A stretch of DNA of 64,000 nt from Herbiconiux sp. A18JL235 (GTDB taxonomy: Bacteria > Actinomycetota > Actinomycetes > Actinomycetales > Microbacteriaceae), in contig NZ_CP162511.1 in the NCBI RefSeq assembly GCF_040939305.1, forward strand, positions 2,480,001 through 2,544,000. The letters are read 5' to 3'. The notes beneath the pieces are model-generated. The model was not told the DNA's origin and made no database searches. It was given only the letters and a program-made list of their open reading frames with translations. Each line of letters starts with the position of its first letter. Within the stretch, counting starts at the first letter, position 1. Both the position numbers and the translations under genes were made by a program. Below, piece by piece: positions 43,944 through 52,127 of this stretch.

Positions 43944-44585
43944 ATGAGCGATGACCGCACGCCGGGCCCACGCAGCACGTACCGCCACGGCGACCTGCGC
44001 GAGGCGCTCATCGAGGTCGCCGTCGAGATGGCGCGGGAGGGCGGGCCGGCCGCCGTCGTGCTGCGGGAGGCCACCCGGCGGGCGGGAGTCTCCCCCAACG
44101 CCGCCTACCGCCATTTCGCCGATCGCGACGCCCTGCTGAAGGCCGTCTCCGACGTCTGCCTCGGCCTCTCGGCCGACCGCATCCAGGCCGAGTTCGACGC
44201 GCATCCGGCCACCGGCGACGCCGAACAGGATGCGCGCATGACGCTCCGAGCGGTGGGCCTCGGCTACATCGCGTTCGCGAGGGAGGAGCCGGGACTCTTC
44301 CGCACCGCATACACCGTTCCCGACGACCTGCGCCGAGCGACGATGCCCGAGAAGGCGGGTCGCGCGGGGCTCACCCCGTTCCAGCAGGTGGGCCTCGCGC
44401 TCGACCGGCTCGTGGCGGCGGGCGTTCTGCCGCCCGAGCGGCGGCAGAACGCGGAGTTCCTGGCCTGGGCGACCGTTCACGGGCTCGGGATGCTCGTCAT
44501 CGACGGACCGTTGCGCGGTCTCGACGACCGCATGGTCGACTTCGCCACCGAACGGCTGCTCGACATGGTCGACCGAGGACTCTGA
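43944..44585 (+). CDS. TetR/AcrR-family regulator 1
   Basis: 213 residues. N-terminal helix-turn-helix 'LREATRRAGVSPNAAYRHF' followed by 'ADRDALLKAVSD', the standard TetR DNA-binding lobe; the C-terminal lobe resembles the WHG-type ligand domain. Ligand unknown. A GAGGCG site lies just before the ATG. An imperfect palindrome about 64 bp upstream could be its operator. A second TetR gene begins 26 bp downstream, and the ether-lipid-type cluster starts 0.8 kb further on, so either regulator is a candidate to control it. Confidence 0.92.
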   Translation: MSDDRTPGPRSTYRHGDLREALIEVAVEMAREGGPAAVVLREATRRAGVSPNAAYRHFADRDALLKAVSDVCLGLSADRIQAEFDAHPATGDAEQDARMTLRAVGLGYIAFAREEPGLFRTAYTVPDDLRRATMPEKAGRAGLTPFQQVGLALDRLVAAGVLPPERRQNAEFLAWATVHGLGMLVIDGPLRGLDDRMVDFATERLLDMVDRGL

Positions 44586-44598
44586 CCGGGCGGCCCGG

Positions 44599-44604
44599 CA
44601 TAAT
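44599..44604 (+). promoter_or_regulatory. -10 hexamer CATAAT before TetR 2
   Basis: Seven nt before the ATG at 44612, a leaderless arrangement. It overlaps the alternative ATG at 44603, which argues that translation starts at 44612. Confidence 0.45.
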
Positions 44605-44611
44605 GGGCATC

Positions 44612-45220
44612 ATGTCCGTGCACGATGCCGATAGCCCCGCCACGGAGGCGGTGGAACGGCCGGAGGCGGAGGAGCGGCCCGGCGCGGACGCACGCATCGT
44701 CGCCGCCACCCTGCAGCTGCTGCGCGACCGCGGGCCGGCCGGGGTGAACGTCGAGGCGGTGGCCGCAGCATCCGGAGTCGCGAAGACCACGATCTACCGC
44801 CGCTACGACGACCGCGACGCCCTCATCGTCGCCGCGATCGACGCCGCCACCACCGAGGTGACGCTGCCCGAGGGCATGTCGACCTACGACACCCTGCACT
44901 GGCTGCTCGGCGCGGCGCGGGTGCGCGTTCAGGACATCGTGGGCCGCGGTACCGTCGCCGCCATCCTGATCGACGACGGCGGACAGTTCGCCGAGCAGTT
45001 GCGGGTGATGATCAGGCATCGCAGTCATCAGCTGGTCGCGTTCCTCGACGAGGCGGTGGCCCGCGGCGACCTGCGTCAGGGCCTCGACGTGAAGCTCACC
45101 GTGAGCGTGCTGCTCGGTGCGGCCGTCGGCCACGTCATCCGCGGTGGGGAGCCCGACGAGGAGTGGGCCGACCGCCTGCTCACCCTGCTCTGGCCCGCCC
45201 TCACCCCGCCTCCCGAGTAG
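44612..45220 (+). CDS. TetR/AcrR-family regulator 2
   Basis: 202 residues. The N-terminus is acidic, then 'RIVAATLQLLRDRGPAGVNV' and the helix-turn-helix 'VAAASGVAKTTIYRRYDDR' mark TetR. The C-terminal lobe has no motif I recognise. Start ATG 44612 is favoured over 44603 because CATAAT lies 7 nt upstream. It is convergent with the AGPS-like gene; the 99-bp gap contains a large inverted repeat. It is the closest regulator to the ether-lipid-type cluster. Confidence 0.9.
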   Translation: MSVHDADSPATEAVERPEAEERPGADARIVAATLQLLRDRGPAGVNVEAVAAASGVAKTTIYRRYDDRDALIVAAIDAATTEVTLPEGMSTYDTLHWLLGAARVRVQDIVGRGTVAAILIDDGGQFAEQLRVMIRHRSHQLVAFLDEAVARGDLRQGLDVKLTVSVLLGAAVGHVIRGGEPDEEWADRLLTLLWPALTPPPE

Positions 45221-45245
45221 CCCGCACCCGCAGCGTCGGGGCGTG

Positions 45246-45295
45246 GGTCGCGCGAACTGCTCCCTCAGCGAGTTGTGCGAGCACTTCGCGCGACC
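45246..45295. repeat. 50-bp imperfect palindrome between convergent genes
   Basis: Arms GGTCGCGCGAA (45246-45256) and TTCGCGCGACC (45285-45295) match perfectly over 11 bp; inside, TGCTC/GAGCA pairs after one mismatch and a CTC/GAG tip closes the structure. It could be a bidirectional terminator or a REP-like dispersed element. Nothing else is seen in the 99-bp gap. Confidence 0.65.
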
Positions 45296-45319
45296 GACGC
45301 GCGCCTGGAGCGCCCCGCG

Positions 45320-47065
45320 CTACTCCGCTGCCGCGGCGGCGGGAGCGCCCGCGCGCGGGGCCTCAGCGACGAGCTCGGCGACGTCGTCGGCGGTGAGCTG
45401 CACCGTGCCGAGCACCTTGCCCGGGTTGAACAGGCCCTGAGGATCGGCGGAGTCGAACAGGCCCTGCATGAGGGCGACGCCACCGGCCGAGATGTCCTGC
45501 TCCATCCACGGCGAGTGCTCGACGCCCACGCCGTGGTGGTGCGAGAGCGTGCCGCCGGCATCCTGGAACGCCTGCTGGATCGACTTCTTCACGACCTCGT
45601 ACTGAGCGATGGGGTCGTCGCCGTGGACGAACGCGAAGGTGAAGTAGAGGCACGCCCCCGAGTGGTAGGAGTGCGAGAGATGGCACATGATCCACCCGTG
45701 CACGCCCAGCGCGTCGTAGGCGGCGTTCGCCGCAGCGACCGTGGTGTCGTACACCTCGTGCAGGCGCGACCACGGCGCAGCCGTCTCCGACACGTCGGCG
45801 GCTGCCCCCCGGTCGAGGAGGAAGTCACGGAGGTACGGTGTGTCGAACTTCTTCTGGTCGTAGAGCGCACCAGGGCCCTTGCCGACGCCGAGCCCACCGT
45901 GCTTCTTGACGATGGCGCCGACGAGCTTCTTCTCGTAGGCGACGTGCGACTCGCTGCCCTCGAAGCCGATGAACGACAGGCACATGTCTTCGAGCACCCA
46001 GCCTCGGCGCTTCAGCACCGACATGAGCACGTTCTGCGCCGCACCCGAGATGCCCTTCGACGCCTTGCGCGTCGCCAGTGAGAAGCCGCTCTCGCGGGAG
46101 TCGGAGACGCGCGTGATCGACGGCGACGCATCCGACTCCGAGATCTCGTGCATGGCGGCGAGCCCGGCGTCCCAGTTCGGGAAGAAGTAGGCCTGCACCT
46201 CGCGCACCGCGGGCTGGCGGTGAACCTGCACGGTGACCTCGGTGATGACGCCGAGACGCCCCTCCGAGCCGATGATCATCTCGCGCACCGACGGGCCGGT
46301 GGAGGTCGACGGCAGGGGCCGGAGCTCGACGATCTCGCCGGGGCGCACCATGCGGAGGCCCCGCGTGATGTCGGCGATGTCGCCGTACTTGTCGCTCTGC
46401 ATGCCGGATGACCGGGTCGCCACCCAGCCACCGAGCGTCGAGTGGGTGAAGGAGTCGGGGAAGTGCCCCATGGTCCACCCCTTGGCGTTCAGCTGCTCCT
46501 CCATGTCGGGGCCCTGCGTGCCCGCCTGGATGCGCGCGAGCCCCGAGCCCTCGTCGATGTCGAGCACGCGGTTGAGACGCCCGAGGTCGAGCGACACCAC
46601 GGTGCGCGTCTCGTCGGCGAGCGGCTCGAGGCTGCCGGCGATGTTCGAGCCCCCGCCGAACGGGATGATGACGGCGTTCGCGGCGACGGCGGCGTCGACG
46701 ATCTGCTGCACGTCCCATTCGTCGCCCGGGTACACCACGATGTCGGGAACCCGCGCGATCTCGTTGCGACGGATGCGCAGCAGGTCGCGAATCGACTTGC
46801 CGTAGGCGTGCACCACCCGCGACTCGTCGCCGGTGTGCGCGTTGTCCTCGCCCACGATGGCGACGAGCTCGGCCTCAAAGGCCGGCGACAGGCGCGGAGG
46901 CGCGACGGTGAGCTGGTCGAAGGAGATGGGCGCCACCGGCGGGAGGGAGAGGTCGAGCGCCACGGCCTTCTTCACGAACGGCGCGAAGGCCGGCTTGTCC
47001 TCGTGGTGGAAGCCGACGCCCTCGAGGCCCCAGCCCCACCACTTCATGTGCTTGACGTCGGTCAT
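45320..47065 (-). CDS. Alkyldihydroxyacetonephosphate synthase (AGPS) homologue
   Basis: 581 residues, full length for AGPS without targeting sequence. PP-loop FAD domain: 'VIIPFGGGSNIAGSLEPL' and 'FPDSFTHSTLGGWVATRSSGM', the latter nearly the same as in the animal enzyme. The catalytic His triplet is 'SHHHGVGVE' at residues 509-511, and a C-terminal 'GLFNPGKVLG' closes the FAD-oxidase fold. AGPS swaps the acyl chain of acyl-DHAP for a fatty alcohol to create the ether bond. Its ATG overlaps the stop of the acyltransferase gene (ATGA), in an SDR-acyltransferase-AGPS operon. Bacterial homologues also include other FAD oxidases, but motif match here is strong. Confidence 0.88.
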   Translation of the reverse strand: MTDVKHMKWWGWGLEGVGFHHEDKPAFAPFVKKAVALDLSLPPVAPISFDQLTVAPPRLSPAFEAELVAIVGEDNAHTGDESRVVHAYGKSIRDLLRIRRNEIARVPDIVVYPGDEWDVQQIVDAAVAANAVIIPFGGGSNIAGSLEPLADETRTVVSLDLGRLNRVLDIDEGSGLARIQAGTQGPDMEEQLNAKGWTMGHFPDSFTHSTLGGWVATRSSGMQSDKYGDIADITRGLRMVRPGEIVELRPLPSTSTGPSVREMIIGSEGRLGVITEVTVQVHRQPAVREVQAYFFPNWDAGLAAMHEISESDASPSITRVSDSRESGFSLATRKASKGISGAAQNVLMSVLKRRGWVLEDMCLSFIGFEGSESHVAYEKKLVGAIVKKHGGLGVGKGPGALYDQKKFDTPYLRDFLLDRGAAADVSETAAPWSRLHEVYDTTVAAANAAYDALGVHGWIMCHLSHSYHSGACLYFTFAFVHGDDPIAQYEVVKKSIQQAFQDAGGTLSHHHGVGVEHSPWMEQDISAGGVALMQGLFDSADPQGLFNPGKVLGTVQLTADDVAELVAEAPRAGAPAAAAAE

Positions 47066-47856
47066 GCGGCTCCCTTCGAGATGGTTCTGCTCTGTGACGA
47101 CTTCTGGCCGATCACCGGCAGCGCCGGGATCTCGTCGCTGGCCGCTGCGGTGGAATGGAGGCGCCGCACCTCACGCTGGATGCGGGCGGAGAACTGGTCG
47201 GGGGTCTCGCCCGGCAGCCCCAGCATGGGCTCGCCGAAGATGACGGCCACGGGCGGGCGGCCGGGAATGGGCCAATTGCGGCCGCGGGGCATGGCGAGGC
47301 TCGCACCGACCAGCGCGACCGGCACGCACGGAACGTCGCACGAGATCGACAGTGCAGCCGCGCCGGCCTTGAACGGCGCCATCTCACCGGTCTTCGACCG
47401 CGTGCCCTCGGGGAACACCAGGAGCGGCACTCCCCGCCCGAGCAGCTTCTTCGACACGCCCTGACGGGCGGCGGTGCCGGTGCGGTCGATGGGGAAGGCG
47501 TTGAAGAACAGGGCGGTGAGGATGCGCCGCCACCAGATGTCGAAGAAGTAGTCGGCGGCGGCACCGGCGGCGAGGTAGCGGCCGAGCCGGCGCGGCAGGC
47601 CGCACATGATGAGGGGAGCGTCGAGGTGGCTGGAGTGGTTCGCCACCACGATGAACGCGCCCTTCACACCCTTGACCGCCTCGTGCCCGCGCACCGACAC
47701 CCGCGTGATCGACCAGACCACAGGCTTCAGCAGCATCCGCTGCGCCACGAAGCGCATCGCGGCCATCGTGCCCGAGGTGAATCGGTCTTTCGGCGGGGCG
47801 ATCAGGCCGTGGTGCTTCTCGCCCGGCGACTCCTCGCCCTGGTGCTTCTCGCTCAC
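47062..47856 (-). CDS. PlsC-family glycerolipid acyltransferase
   Basis: 264 residues. Acyltransferase motifs: 'VVANHSSHLDAPL' (His74 and Asp79, the HX4D catalytic pair), 'FPIDRTGTAARQG' and 'VFPEGTRSKTGEMAPFK' (phosphate-binding). It transfers acyl chains to glycerol phosphate or related acceptors at the membrane. By context it could be the DHAP acyltransferase that supplies AGPS, as GNPAT does in animals. The start is GTG 47856, overlapping the SDR stop as GTGA; its stop overlaps the AGPS start. Confidence 0.88.
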   Translation of the reverse strand: MSEKHQGEESPGEKHHGLIAPPKDRFTSGTMAAMRFVAQRMLLKPVVWSITRVSVRGHEAVKGVKGAFIVVANHSSHLDAPLIMCGLPRRLGRYLAAGAAADYFFDIWWRRILTALFFNAFPIDRTGTAARQGVSKKLLGRGVPLLVFPEGTRSKTGEMAPFKAGAAALSISCDVPCVPVALVGASLAMPRGRNWPIPGRPPVAVIFGEPMLGLPGETPDQFSARIQREVRRLHSTAAASDEIPALPVIGQKSSQSRTISKGAA

Positions 47857-48695
47857 CGCTTCACCTCCGCTGACGACTGCTGCACACCCGACCCCGATCC
47901 TGTGTTCGCGGCCGACGACTCGGCCGGTTTGTTGCGGCTCGAGGAGATGCGCCCCGAGATGTACCGGATGACCCGGCGAGGCAGATGCCGGGTGAAGAAG
48001 AAGAGCACCTTGAAGCGCTTGCTGGGAACCGAGAGCACGGCACCCCGCGCGACGTCGCGGAGGGTCTCGGCGACGAGATCGTCGGCGTCGAGCCAGAGCA
48101 CGTTCGGGATGGAACGGGTGCGGATGCCGGCGCGTTCGTGGAACTCGGTGCGCACCCAGCCGGGCAGCACCGCCGACACCTGCACCCCGGTGCCCTTCAG
48201 CTCGACGGCGAGACCCTCGGTGTAGGCCGTTGTCCAGGCCTTCACCGCAGAGTAGTTGCCGGTGGCGATGGTGCCCGCCACGCTCGAGACGTTGAGGATG
48301 GTGCCACGGTGCCGCGCCTTCATCGATCGGCCCGCGGCGCCGCCCAGCACGAGCACGGCGAGGCACATCACGTCGAGGGCACGTTCGTGGATGCTCACGT
48401 CGCGCTCGAGCAGCGAGCCGTGGATGCCGAAGCCTGCATTGTTCACCAGGAAGTCGATCGGACTGTCGGTGCTCTCGAGCCGCTCGGCGACCCGGTCGAT
48501 GTCGGCCCGCACCGAGAGGTCGGCCGAGATCGTCTCGACGCTCGAGACCCCCTCCGCCCGCAATTCCTCGGCCATCTCGCCGAGTCGCTTCTCGTCGCGT
48601 GCCACGAGAACGAGGTCGTATCCGCGCAACGCCAGGGCACGGGCGAACGAGGCGCCGATCCCGGACGTGCCACCGGTCACCAGAGCCGTCACCAT
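47853..48695 (-). CDS. Short-chain dehydrogenase/reductase (candidate acyl/alkyl-DHAP reductase)
   Basis: 280 residues, classical SDR: 'TGGTSGIG' at residues 7-14, 'NNAG' at 85-88, Ser137/138 and Tyr148-x3-Lys152. The 'RFKVLFFFTRHLPRRVIRYISGR' segment near the C-terminus (here split in reading) is amphipathic and suggests membrane contact, as in Ayr1/DHRS7B-like 1-acyl-DHAP reductases. Substrate assignment is by context. Leaderless start: TATCCT is 7 nt before ATG 48695. First gene of the SDR-PlsC-AGPS operon, divergent from the ferritin-like/FAR operon. Confidence 0.86.
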   Translation of the reverse strand: MVTALVTGGTSGIGASFARALALRGYDLVLVARDEKRLGEMAEELRAEGVSSVETISADLSVRADIDRVAERLESTDSPIDFLVNNAGFGIHGSLLERDVSIHERALDVMCLAVLVLGGAAGRSMKARHRGTILNVSSVAGTIATGNYSAVKAWTTAYTEGLAVELKGTGVQVSAVLPGWVRTEFHERAGIRTRSIPNVLWLDADDLVAETLRDVARGAVLSVPSKRFKVLFFFTRHLPRRVIRYISGRISSSRNKPAESSAANTGSGSGVQQSSAEVKR

Positions 48696-48702
48696 GATGC
48701 TT

Positions 48703-48731
48703 AGGATACGCTACGGAGTGCGTAGCGTCAG
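48703..48731 (-). promoter_or_regulatory. Promoter of the SDR-acyltransferase-AGPS operon
   Basis: On the minus strand CTGACG (48726-48731), 17-bp spacer and TATCCT (48703-48708), then 7 nt to the ATG at 48695. The spacer is occupied by the palindrome described next. Confidence 0.6.
48708..48728. promoter_or_regulatory. Perfect TetR-type operator in the divergent control region
   Basis: ACGCTACG-N5-CGTAGCGT, a perfect 8-5-8 palindrome of 21 bp. It lies between the -35 and -10 of the minus-strand promoter; its right arm contains TAGCGT, a possible -10 for the plus-strand operon. A repressor bound here would shut both directions. Confidence 0.65.
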
Positions 48732-48802
48732 ACGAGCGCACCCACACACCCACCTTGTACGCCGCGCCGCGAAGGGACCTGCGTTTGTCCGGAGAGCACA
48801 CG

Positions 48803-49747
48803 ATGAACGTCGACGAGCCTGCAGGGGCCCGCTTCGACGTGCGCGAATTCGCTCGCACGGCCGTGGGCACCCACCGCTCCGAGATCGACTTCGACGCCTT
48901 CGCCGAGACCCCGCTCCGGCCCGAGACGGTGCGCCTGCTCGCCTACTCCCGCGAGCTCGAGCGCTCGACCATGACCTACCTGCGGAACGTGCTCGTGACG
49001 CCCACGCACAAGGATGCGCGGGTCACCGCCTTCCTCACCACCTGGGCGTTCGAGAAGTACTGGATCGCCGACGCCTTCGAGCAGGTCGTCGCCGCCCACG
49101 GCCGCGACCCCCTCGCCGCCCAGCAGCTCCCCCGCGTGCGTTCCTTCATGCTCGAGGTCGCCGAGCGGGCCACCCCCATCATCGAGTCGTTCCGCGCGAA
49201 CTCCATCGGCACCGACGTCATCGCCCTCCACCTCACCTCGGTGGGGGTCGACGAGTGGATCACCGAGTCGGCGTACCGCCGCCTCGCCGCGTTCGACCCG
49301 CATCCGGCCCTCGTCGCCCTGCTCGACCGCGTTCAGACGGTGAAGGCGAGGCACCGCGAGTTCGTGGAGGCCGACTCGCTGCGCCGGCTCGCCGAGTCGA
49401 AGGGGGCGCGCTCCCTCGCGCGACGCGGGCTGCCGCGCATCCAGTGGCCGATCGGCGCGTCGAGCCTCCCGGCATCCGAGACCCGCTTCTTCTACGAACA
49501 CCTCTTCGACGCCGCCCTCGCCGAGGAGGTCGACACCCGGGTGCGCGAGCTCCCCGGGCTCGACTCCCTGCACCTCGTGCGCGACGCCAGGTCGACCGCA
49601 CTCGACCCGGCCGGCCGGGCAGGTGCCCTGGCCAGACGGCTCGGGCGGCGCGCGGCAGGCGTCGTGCACACCCTGCGACGCGGTGCGGCGAAGCCCACCC
49701 CGAACTCCACGACCACGACCACCACAGAAGGCAGAACGCACGGATGA
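48803..49747 (+). CDS. Ferritin-like protein, degenerate paralogue of the gene at 52128
   Basis: 314 residues. Alignment by eye with the protein at 52128-52922 is clear ('TYLRNVLVTPTHKDARVTAF' against 'CYLRDMLVTPSHKDEDVTAF'). Of six putative diiron ligands only Glu53, Glu151 and His184 remain; the Glu and His of the first ExxH are Lys85 and Ile88, and the Glu of the second is Lys181. It therefore probably cannot hold a diiron centre and may be a structural partner. The C-terminal ~60 residues are a basic Arg/Ala tail. GGAGAG precedes the ATG. Its stop overlaps the FAR gene (ATGA). Confidence 0.8.
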   Translation: MNVDEPAGARFDVREFARTAVGTHRSEIDFDAFAETPLRPETVRLLAYSRELERSTMTYLRNVLVTPTHKDARVTAFLTTWAFEKYWIADAFEQVVAAHGRDPLAAQQLPRVRSFMLEVAERATPIIESFRANSIGTDVIALHLTSVGVDEWITESAYRRLAAFDPHPALVALLDRVQTVKARHREFVEADSLRRLAESKGARSLARRGLPRIQWPIGASSLPASETRFFYEHLFDAALAEEVDTRVRELPGLDSLHLVRDARSTALDPAGRAGALARRLGRRAAGVVHTLRRGAAKPTPNSTTTTTTEGRTHG

Positions 49748-52113
49748 CCGAGACCACCCCGAGCACCGAGACGCAGCCCGCGAACCCCGATTTCACCCTC
49801 GGCTCCTCGCACGTGCTGCTCACCGGCGGCACCGGCTTCGTGGGCCAGGCCGTGCTGGAGCGCCTGCTCTCCACCCACCCCGACACCCGCGTGTCGCTGC
49901 TCATCAGGCCGAAGTCGCGCACCACGGGCGAGGCGCGCCTGCAGACCCTGCTGAAGAAGCCGGTGTTCAAGAGCTGGCGGGAGAAGGTCGGTGAGAGCGA
50001 GGTCGATCGTGCGGTGCGGGAGCGGCTCACCGTCATCCAGGGCGACCTCGCGAATCCCGGCGAGCTGCCCGGTGACATCGACGTGGTCATCCACTCCGCC
50101 TCGACGGTCTCCTTCGACCCGCCCATCGACGAGGCGTTCCAGACCAACGTCGACGGAGCGACCGGCATCTACGGCGCCCTCCTCGCCTCGGGCAGCGACC
50201 CGCACGTGGTGCACGTCTCCACCGCCTACGTCGCAGGCATGCGCAAGGGCGTCTCGCTCGAGGCCCCGCTCGCGCACGAGATCGACTGGCGTGCCGAGAA
50301 CACGGCGGCGAAGTCGGCCCGCCGCCGGGTCGAGATGGCCTCGCGCCAGCCCGAGGTGCTGAAGAGGCTGCTCGCCGAGTCGCGCTCGAAGCTCGGCAAG
50401 GTCGGCCCCCAGGCGGTCGCTCAGGATGCGGAGGCCGCCCGTATCGAATGGGTCACCAAGCGACTGGTCGAGCACGGCCGCATCCGCGCCGAGTCGCTCG
50501 GCTGGACAGACGTGTACACCCTCACCAAGGCCTTCGCCGAGCGAGCCGCCGAGGAGCTGTGGGGCACCGCGGGCCACCGCCTGTCGATCGTGCGCCCGTC
50601 GATCATCGAGAGCGCGCTGCGGCACCCGGTTCCCGGCTGGCTCGACGGCTTCAAGGTCGCCGACCCGCTCATCATGGCCTACGGCCGCGGCCAGCTGCCC
50701 GAGTTCCCCGGCGTTCCCGACTCGATCCTCGACGTCATCCCGGTCGACTTCGTGGTGAACGCCATCCTCGCTGCGGCGGTCACCCCGGCGCCGGTCGACG
50801 AGCCGAACTACTACCAGGTGGTCTCGGGGGCGCGGAACCCGCTGCCTTTCCACTCGATGTACGAGAACGTCAAGGAGTTCTTCACCAAGAACCCCATGCC
50901 GCACGACGACGGGCCCATCCAGGTTCCCTCCTGGCGTTTCCCGGGCGGCCGCTCGGTCGAGCGCACCCTGCGCCTGCAGGAGCGGCTCGCCGACGCCGCC
51001 GACAGCGCGGTGGCGCGGATGCCCTCCACCACCCGCACCCGGGCCTGGACGCAGACCCTCCACCAGCGCCAACGCGGCCTCCAGCAGCTGCGCTACTTCG
51101 CCGAGCTCTACCGCGCCTACGTGCAGACCGAGCTCATCTTCGACGACCGCAACGCGCTGGCGCTGCACAACTCGATCCCGGCCGAGCTCAAGGCCGACCG
51201 CGGCTTCGACGTGGTCGACATCGACTGGCACGACTACTTCCAGAACACCCACTTCCCCTCGATCACGGGGCTCACGAAGGCCTACGCCAACCGGCCGGCC
51301 GGCCGCGCCAGGGCCAAGCGCGCACTCCCCGTGCGCAGCGACGTGCTCGCCGTGTTCGACTTCGAGGGCACCGTCGTCGAGTCGAACCTGGTCGAGCAGT
51401 ACCTCTGGGTGCGCCTCGCGCTCATCCCGAAGGCGCAGTGGCCGCAGGAGTTCGCCTCGCTCATGCTCAACGTGCCGAAGTATCTGCGGGTCGACCACCG
51501 CGACCGCGGCGAGTTCATCCGCACCCTGGTGCGGCGCTACCGCGGCATCCGCGTCGACGAGCTGCAGCGCCTCGTGAAGGGGCAGTTCGGTGCGGCGATG
51601 CTCTCGCGGGCGATCCCGGATGCGCTCGACCGGGTCGCGCAGCACCGCGCGGCAGGCCATCGAACGGTTCTCGTGACCGGCGCCACCCGCTCGGCGGCGG
51701 AGCCGTTCGCCCCCTACTTCGACGAGATCGTCGCGGGTGAGATGCACGCCTCGAAGGGCGTGATGACCGGCTACCTCGCCACTCCCCCGCTGGTCGACGA
51801 GGCGCGCGCCGCGTGGCTCCGCGAGTACGCTGCCCAGCACGGCGCGAACCTCACCCAGTCGTACGGCTACGGCGACTCGCTCGCCGATGTCGCCTGGCTG
51901 CAGCTGGTCGGCAACGCCACCGTGGTGAACCCCGACACCGAGCTCTACCGGCACGCCCAGCGCACGAAATGGACCGTCGAGGACTGGACCAGGCGCTCAT
52001 CCGATCGTCAGGTGCTCCCCGCTAACCTGGCGGTGCTGAGCGACAAGCAGAAGACCGCCGAACCCGAGGCATCCGAGGAAGGAGAACGGTCGAACGGCAG
52101 CGACCAGCGCTGA
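49744..52113 (+). CDS. Fatty acyl-CoA reductase fused to a HAD-IB-like domain
   Basis: 789 residues. Residues ~20-400 are a male-sterility-type NAD(P)-binding reductase: 'TGGTGFVG' at 27-34, 'VIHSASTVSFDPPIDEA' and catalytic Tyr258-x3-Lys262 in 'YTLTKAFAE'. A linker follows with 'FFTKNPMP' and helices. From ~535 there is a HAD domain: 'AVFDFEGTVVESN' (Asp539, with Glu541 where a second Asp is usual), 'VLVTGATRSAAEPFAPYFD' and 'GYGDSLADVAWL'. The reductase converts acyl-CoA to fatty alcohol, the alkyl donor for AGPS; the HAD role is unclear. Encoded between the two ferritin-like genes, with a 14-bp gap to the second. Confidence 0.87.
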   Translation: MTETTPSTETQPANPDFTLGSSHVLLTGGTGFVGQAVLERLLSTHPDTRVSLLIRPKSRTTGEARLQTLLKKPVFKSWREKVGESEVDRAVRERLTVIQGDLANPGELPGDIDVVIHSASTVSFDPPIDEAFQTNVDGATGIYGALLASGSDPHVVHVSTAYVAGMRKGVSLEAPLAHEIDWRAENTAAKSARRRVEMASRQPEVLKRLLAESRSKLGKVGPQAVAQDAEAARIEWVTKRLVEHGRIRAESLGWTDVYTLTKAFAERAAEELWGTAGHRLSIVRPSIIESALRHPVPGWLDGFKVADPLIMAYGRGQLPEFPGVPDSILDVIPVDFVVNAILAAAVTPAPVDEPNYYQVVSGARNPLPFHSMYENVKEFFTKNPMPHDDGPIQVPSWRFPGGRSVERTLRLQERLADAADSAVARMPSTTRTRAWTQTLHQRQRGLQQLRYFAELYRAYVQTELIFDDRNALALHNSIPAELKADRGFDVVDIDWHDYFQNTHFPSITGLTKAYANRPAGRARAKRALPVRSDVLAVFDFEGTVVESNLVEQYLWVRLALIPKAQWPQEFASLMLNVPKYLRVDHRDRGEFIRTLVRRYRGIRVDELQRLVKGQFGAAMLSRAIPDALDRVAQHRAAGHRTVLVTGATRSAAEPFAPYFDEIVAGEMHASKGVMTGYLATPPLVDEARAAWLREYAAQHGANLTQSYGYGDSLADVAWLQLVGNATVVNPDTELYRHAQRTKWTVEDWTRRSSDRQVLPANLAVLSDKQKTAEPEASEEGERSNGSDQR

Positions 52114-52127
52114 CGACCGAGACTCTC

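Noticed and set aside
43772..43954. 60-codon plus frame between the coiled-coil and TetR genes
   Set aside because: It overlaps both neighbours and the candidate TetR operator, has no ribosome site and no recognisable protein character.
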